This document shows positions 60,832 to 64,000 of a stretch of DNA of 64,000 nt, piece after piece (the first letter of the stretch is position 1; the number at the start of each line of letters is the position of its first letter). A program made the translations under genes and the position numbers. Origin of the DNA: an uncultured Paracoccaceae bacterium (GTDB lineage Bacteria > Pseudomonadota > Alphaproteobacteria > Rhodobacterales > Rhodobacteraceae); contig CANMKS010000001.1 of NCBI GenBank assembly GCA_947498645.1, positions 1,712,032-1,776,031 of the forward strand, given 5' to 3'. Below the pieces are notes generated by a model. The model made no database searches. It was given only the letters and a program-made list of their open reading frames with translations, and was not told the origin of the DNA.

Positions 60832-61719
60832 ATGGGACAAAGAAATATAGGCGCGCGGGCAGGCATCGCGTGGCCCACCGTTTGGTTAATCGTAGCATGT
60901 TATCTGGCTTGGGGCCTTGCCCTTTGGATCATGCCGTTGTGGGTGGGTGTCGTTTTTGGTGGTGTGATAATCGCGTTGCATGCGTCATTGCAGCACGAGG
61001 TCATTCACGGGCACCCCTTCGCGCAGCAATGGCTGAACGATCTGCTGATCTGGCCGCCGCTAATGCTGGTTATTCCTTATGCAAGGTTCAAGGCGACCCA
61101 TTTGGCACATCACCACGACGAGGTGATCACCGATCCCTATGATGATCCGGAAAGCAATTTTCTGTCGGCTGATGTCTGGCGCGGTCTGCCCGCGGCAGCC
61201 CGGTGCATTCTGCAGGTGAACAATACATTGGCGGGGCGTCTTTGCATTGGCCCGCTTGTCGGAACGATCGCCTTTTTCATATCCGAGTGGCGCATGCGCG
61301 ATGCATCGGTCATGCGCGGTTGGGCGTGGCATCTCCCTGCTTTGGCCACCGTGGTGACGGTTGTCAGCATATCGCCCATGCCGCTTTGGTCCTATCTGAT
61401 CGCCGCTTATCTGGGCATGTCGATCCTCAAATTGCGTACCTATCTGGAGCACCGCGCCCATGAACGTGCCAGCGGACGCTCTGTCATAATAGAGCGCGGC
61501 GGGGTCTTTGGGTTTCTCTTTCTCAACAACAACCTGCATGTGGTGCATCACATGCACCCAAGAGTGGCTTGGTACAGATTGCCTGCCCTCTACCGATCGC
61601 GCAAAGACCTCTACCAACGGCGTAATGGCGGTTATGTCTATGCCTCCTACGCAGAGGTCTTTGCGCGATATTTCTGGCGCGCAAAGGACCCCGTTGCGCA
61701 CCCGCTCTGGCGGCGGTAG
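60832..61719 (+). CDS. Fatty-acid desaturase family protein
   Basis: The 295-residue membrane protein carries the three His boxes of the di-iron desaturase/hydroxylase family: HEVIHGH, HLAHHHD and HVVHHMHP. Four to six helices lie between them. The family includes acyl-lipid desaturases, beta-carotene ketolases and alkane hydroxylases; the substrate is not clear. It is transcribed away from the XRE regulator across an 83-base gap. Confidence 0.83.
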   Translation: MGQRNIGARAGIAWPTVWLIVACYLAWGLALWIMPLWVGVVFGGVIIALHASLQHEVIHGHPFAQQWLNDLLIWPPLMLVIPYARFKATHLAHHHDEVITDPYDDPESNFLSADVWRGLPAAARCILQVNNTLAGRLCIGPLVGTIAFFISEWRMRDASVMRGWAWHLPALATVVTVVSISPMPLWSYLIAAYLGMSILKLRTYLEHRAHERASGRSVIIERGGVFGFLFLNNNLHVVHHMHPRVAWYRLPALYRSRKDLYQRRNGGYVYASYAEVFARYFWRAKDPVAHPLWRR

Positions 61720-61742
61720 CCGATTAGGGGCATAGACGCCCC

Positions 61743-62645
61743 ATGGAACCCTGGATCCTCATCACGGTTGGCGCTGCCACAGCGCAAACGCTGCGCTTCA
61801 TGCTGCAAAAGCGGCTGAAGGGTATGGCGCTTTCGACAGCAGGGGCGACCTTTGCACGGTTTGTCTATTCATCGCCTTTGGTGGCGGTGATTGCGGTGAT
61901 CTACGCCAGCAGCACAGGGCAGGGCTTTCCCGGACTGCCCTTATCCTTTTGGCCCTATATGCTGGCCGGGGGCATGTCGCAGATCTTGGCAACAATGTGT
62001 GTGGTTGCTCTTTTCAGCCATCGCAATTTTGCCGTCGGGATCACCTTCAAAAAGACCGAGGTACTGCTGAGCGCGCTGTTCGGGTTCATCATCCTGGGCG
62101 ATACGTTCACCACCCTGACAATCCTTGCGATGCTGATCGGGTTGGGTGGGGTTCTGCTGCTGTCGGATCCACCGGACGGTGTGGGGCCGTGGCATCAACG
62201 CATCTTTAACAAGGCGACCGCATTGGGGCTTGGGGCAGGGGTGCTGTTTGGCATTTCGGGCAACGGTTATCGCGGGGCGTCGCTCTCCTTGGCGGATGGC
62301 GATGTGTTTTACCGTGCCATCATGACGCTGGCCTTTGTGACCGCGTTTCAGACCATCGCCATGGCTGCGTGGCTGGCATGGCGAGAACGGGGCGAGATCA
62401 TGCGGGTTCTGTCGGCATGGCGTGTTGCGGGCCTCGTGGGGGTGACCAGCATGATTGGGTCGATCTGCTGGTTTACCGCCTTTACCCTGCAGAACGCGGC
62501 TTATGTGAACGCGGTCGGGCAGATTGAACTGCTCTTTTCGCTGCTGATTGGCGCATTTGTTTTTGGGGAAAAGGTGACGACACGCGAATGGCAAGGATTG
62601 CTGTTGCTTACGCTCAGCATCATCATGCTGGTGTTGTTGCTCTAA
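61743..62645 (+). CDS. EamA-family (DMT) transporter
   Basis: The 300-residue product has ten predicted helices in two EamA repeats; the first ends with FGFIILGDTFTTLTILAMLI and the second with LIGAFVFGEKVTTREWQGLL. DMT proteins move amino acids, nucleotide sugars or drugs. The gene starts 23 bases after the desaturase, so they are likely co-transcribed. It overlaps the NUDIX gene by 4 bases at the 3' end. Confidence 0.83.
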   Translation: MEPWILITVGAATAQTLRFMLQKRLKGMALSTAGATFARFVYSSPLVAVIAVIYASSTGQGFPGLPLSFWPYMLAGGMSQILATMCVVALFSHRNFAVGITFKKTEVLLSALFGFIILGDTFTTLTILAMLIGLGGVLLLSDPPDGVGPWHQRIFNKATALGLGAGVLFGISGNGYRGASLSLADGDVFYRAIMTLAFVTAFQTIAMAAWLAWRERGEIMRVLSAWRVAGLVGVTSMIGSICWFTAFTLQNAAYVNAVGQIELLFSLLIGAFVFGEKVTTREWQGLLLLTLSIIMLVLLL

Positions 62646-63319
62646 AGCGGGCTGCGGCCACCCAGTCGGCTGATCAGATGGGCCTCATCATCGTTGCGAA
62701 AAAACGGTACGCTGGCGGGTGGGCCACCGCGCGCCAGATGGCCAGCCAGTTCGGCCAGAACAATTTGCGTGATGAAGGGCAGGTCAAATGTCCGCGCGTG
62801 GGATAATGGCACCCATTGCAAATGGGCAAGCTCGTCCTCGGCCCCCGAAAAATCATCAGGGTCGCCGATCAGCTCTGCTGCATCGGCCAGAAAGAACCTT
62901 GCATCAAAACGGCGAGGCCGTCCGGCGGGTGTCACGGCGCGAAAGAAGAATTGCAAGGCCGCCCCATTTGGAATGTGCCCGGTGGCGGCGAAGCCGCGCC
63001 AGCCTTGCGGGGCATCGGGCCAATCCTGCGGATGACCAAGCACCTGTCCGGTTTCCTCCCAAAGTTCGCGAATGGCGGCTGCGGCAAGGGTGTTGCTGGC
63101 ACGGGTGCTTTCCTCGGTCAGGCGGGCCGCGTCCAGATCAGGCAGAGGGGCAAGCGGCACGGTGGCGTCATTGTCATCAACCGCACCGCCGGGAAAGACA
63201 AATTTGCCCGGCATGAACGTCGCCTTTGCGCCGCGCTGGCCCATCAATACCGACGGTGCAGTGCCTGCATCGCGCAGAAGGATCAGTGTTGCCGCGTCGC
63301 GGATTGCCGCCTTATCCAT
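62642..63319 (-). CDS. NUDIX hydrolase
   Basis: The 225-residue product has the NUDIX box in a stretched form: GGAVDDND near residue 45 and AAAAIRELWEETGQVLG near residue 85, which holds the REUXEEXGU core. The insert between them is typical of the NUDT7/NUDT19-like group that splits CoA or related diphosphates. The C-terminal part reads HLQWVPLSHARTFDLPFITQ. The substrate is inferred only from the subgroup. Confidence 0.85.
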   Translation of the reverse strand: MDKAAIRDAATLILLRDAGTAPSVLMGQRGAKATFMPGKFVFPGGAVDDNDATVPLAPLPDLDAARLTEESTRASNTLAAAAIRELWEETGQVLGHPQDWPDAPQGWRGFAATGHIPNGAALQFFFRAVTPAGRPRRFDARFFLADAAELIGDPDDFSGAEDELAHLQWVPLSHARTFDLPFITQIVLAELAGHLARGGPPASVPFFRNDDEAHLISRLGGRSPL

Positions 63320-63325
63320 CTCGAC

Positions 63326-63715
63326 CTAACCGTTGTGCCCGAACCCGTGCATCCGCCGGGCCCACTGAATGGCCACAACCATGCCCTTCATGCGCGGCAA
63401 AAGAAAGAGCGACAAGGCAACCGAGCCAACGGTGAGTGTTGTCGCCATCACCCAAGGTTCTGGCCGGAAATACACCCACATGAAATGGATTGCGAAGGCA
63501 AGGATATGCCCCACCACAAGGATGGTCAGATAGGCCGGACCATCGTCAGCGCGGTGATGAAACAGCTCTTCTTCGCAATTCGGGCAGGTATCGGCGACCT
63601 TGAGGTACTTCGTGAATAGCTTGCCTTCACCGCATTGCGGACAGCGGCAGCGAAGCCCGCGCCAGAGGGCAGGCTTGGTTGGGCGGTCGTCGATCTGGAA
63701 CTCTGCATTGGTCAT
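63326..63715 (-). CDS. DUF983 family membrane protein
   Basis: The 129-residue product has an N-terminal zinc ribbon (CRCPQCGEGKLF ... CPNCEEE) and two membrane helices (YLTILVVGHILAFAIHFMWV and VMATTLTVGSVALSLFLLPR). This is the DUF983 pattern, common in alphaproteobacteria, function unknown. GGAG 7 bases before the ATG at 63715 is better than the ATG two codons upstream. It starts 6 bases before the NUDIX gene and is probably read with it. Confidence 0.87.
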   Translation of the reverse strand: MTNAEFQIDDRPTKPALWRGLRCRCPQCGEGKLFTKYLKVADTCPNCEEELFHHRADDGPAYLTILVVGHILAFAIHFMWVYFRPEPWVMATTLTVGSVALSLFLLPRMKGMVVAIQWARRMHGFGHNG

Positions 63716-63890
63716 TTTCATGCTCCGGTTGTTGGCCCTGAAATGGACTATTGCCGCGTCCATTGGAAGAGGGTGCGCTGATTTGACCAGAAGAGTTTTT
63801 CGCAAACCCGCGACGGAAACGGAGTGCCGCCGCGTTGAAGGAGGGTCAGCAGCGCAGAAGGCTGCGGGATATGATGAAAAGGAAAGACAA

Positions 63891-64000
63891 ATGAAAACCA
63901 AGATTTTGATGGCAGCACTTCTTTCAGGCCTCGTTTTGACCGCAGGTGCGGCATCTGCCGAAAACCACCGCGAGCGTCCTGACTTTGCGACATTGGATGC
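63891..64000 (+). CDS. Secreted protein, possibly EF-hand, cut by the right edge
   Basis: An ATG 5 bases after AAGGAAAG opens a frame to the window end, 36 residues long so far. It has a signal peptide (MKTKILMAALLSGLVLTAGA, cleavage near ASAE). The last visible residues RPDFATLDA resemble the lead-in to an EF-hand calcium loop found in small secreted Rhodobacteraceae proteins, but the loop itself lies beyond the window. Confidence 0.6.
   Translation, partial: MKTKILMAALLSGLVLTAGAASAENHRERPDFATLD

Overview
The window is a gene-dense stretch of an alphaproteobacterial chromosome, most likely from the Rhodobacteraceae (Roseobacter group). This is inferred from the Irr regulator divergent from fabA-fabB-fabI, a SAM/SAH-type riboswitch before metK (a class known from Rhodobacterales), the aroA-cmk...rpsA-ihfB-lapA-trpF-trpB order, and carnitine-degradation genes with a dehydrogenase-thioesterase fusion. 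About 74 protein genes are visible. No rRNA, tRNA, CRISPR array, prophage or complete insertion sequence was seen.

Layout. 1-5342: a TetA-like exporter cut by the left edge and five translationally coupled minus-strand genes (HAD dehalogenase, two alpha/beta hydrolases, a PLP dehydratase, an EEP nuclease). 5469-9478: an FKBP isomerase, the fabA-fabB-fabI fatty-acid genes and divergent irr. 9482-10896: a REP-like palindrome, a RAYT-family protein that has lost its catalytic residues, and an unknown protein. 11008-17666: miaB, then the phoH-like/ybeY/corC/lnt cluster and metK. 17802-21287: a secreted ClpP-fold protein, trmB, aroA, cmk. 21373-24964: four accessory genes lying between cmk and rpsA, including a LysM-TRAP-binding-protein fusion. 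25282-30381: rpsA, ihfB, lapA, trpF, a 75-residue protein and trpB. 30528-32059: two secreted PepSY-like proteins with extreme Asp/Glu tails and a membrane-anchored LuxR-type regulator. 32056-35513: DUF2237, DUF2332, pth, a methyltransferase and the L25 gene. 35671-39413: an MFS protein, a 70-residue membrane protein, an lldD-like FMN oxidase and trpA.

39581-46697: two tandem OpgB-like phosphoglycerol transferases with a decayed 5' end of ychF between them, intact ychF, a frameshifted antitoxin-like gene, a lipoprotein, and a radical-SAM/TIGR03915 DNA-repair pair whose second member is frameshifted. 46774-53009: a surface-glycan set (two glycosyltransferases, NeuB, NeuA-like) with a tyrosine phosphatase and metG. 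53134-56470: an outer-membrane barrel, an MFS protein, an aldo/keto reductase and a GNAT enzyme. 56733-60748: carnitine degradation (BKACE, lipocalin, lipoprotein, carnitine dehydrogenase-thioesterase) and an XRE regulator. 60832-64000: a desaturase, an EamA transporter, a NUDIX hydrolase, a DUF983 protein and the start of a secreted protein.

Most of the window is housekeeping. The most notable points are the acidic PepSY/LuxR cluster, the catalytically degenerate RAYT with a family of REP-like palindromes, the ychF fossil between tandem OpgB copies, and two one-base frameshifts. Function calls rest on motif recognition by eye; no database search was run.
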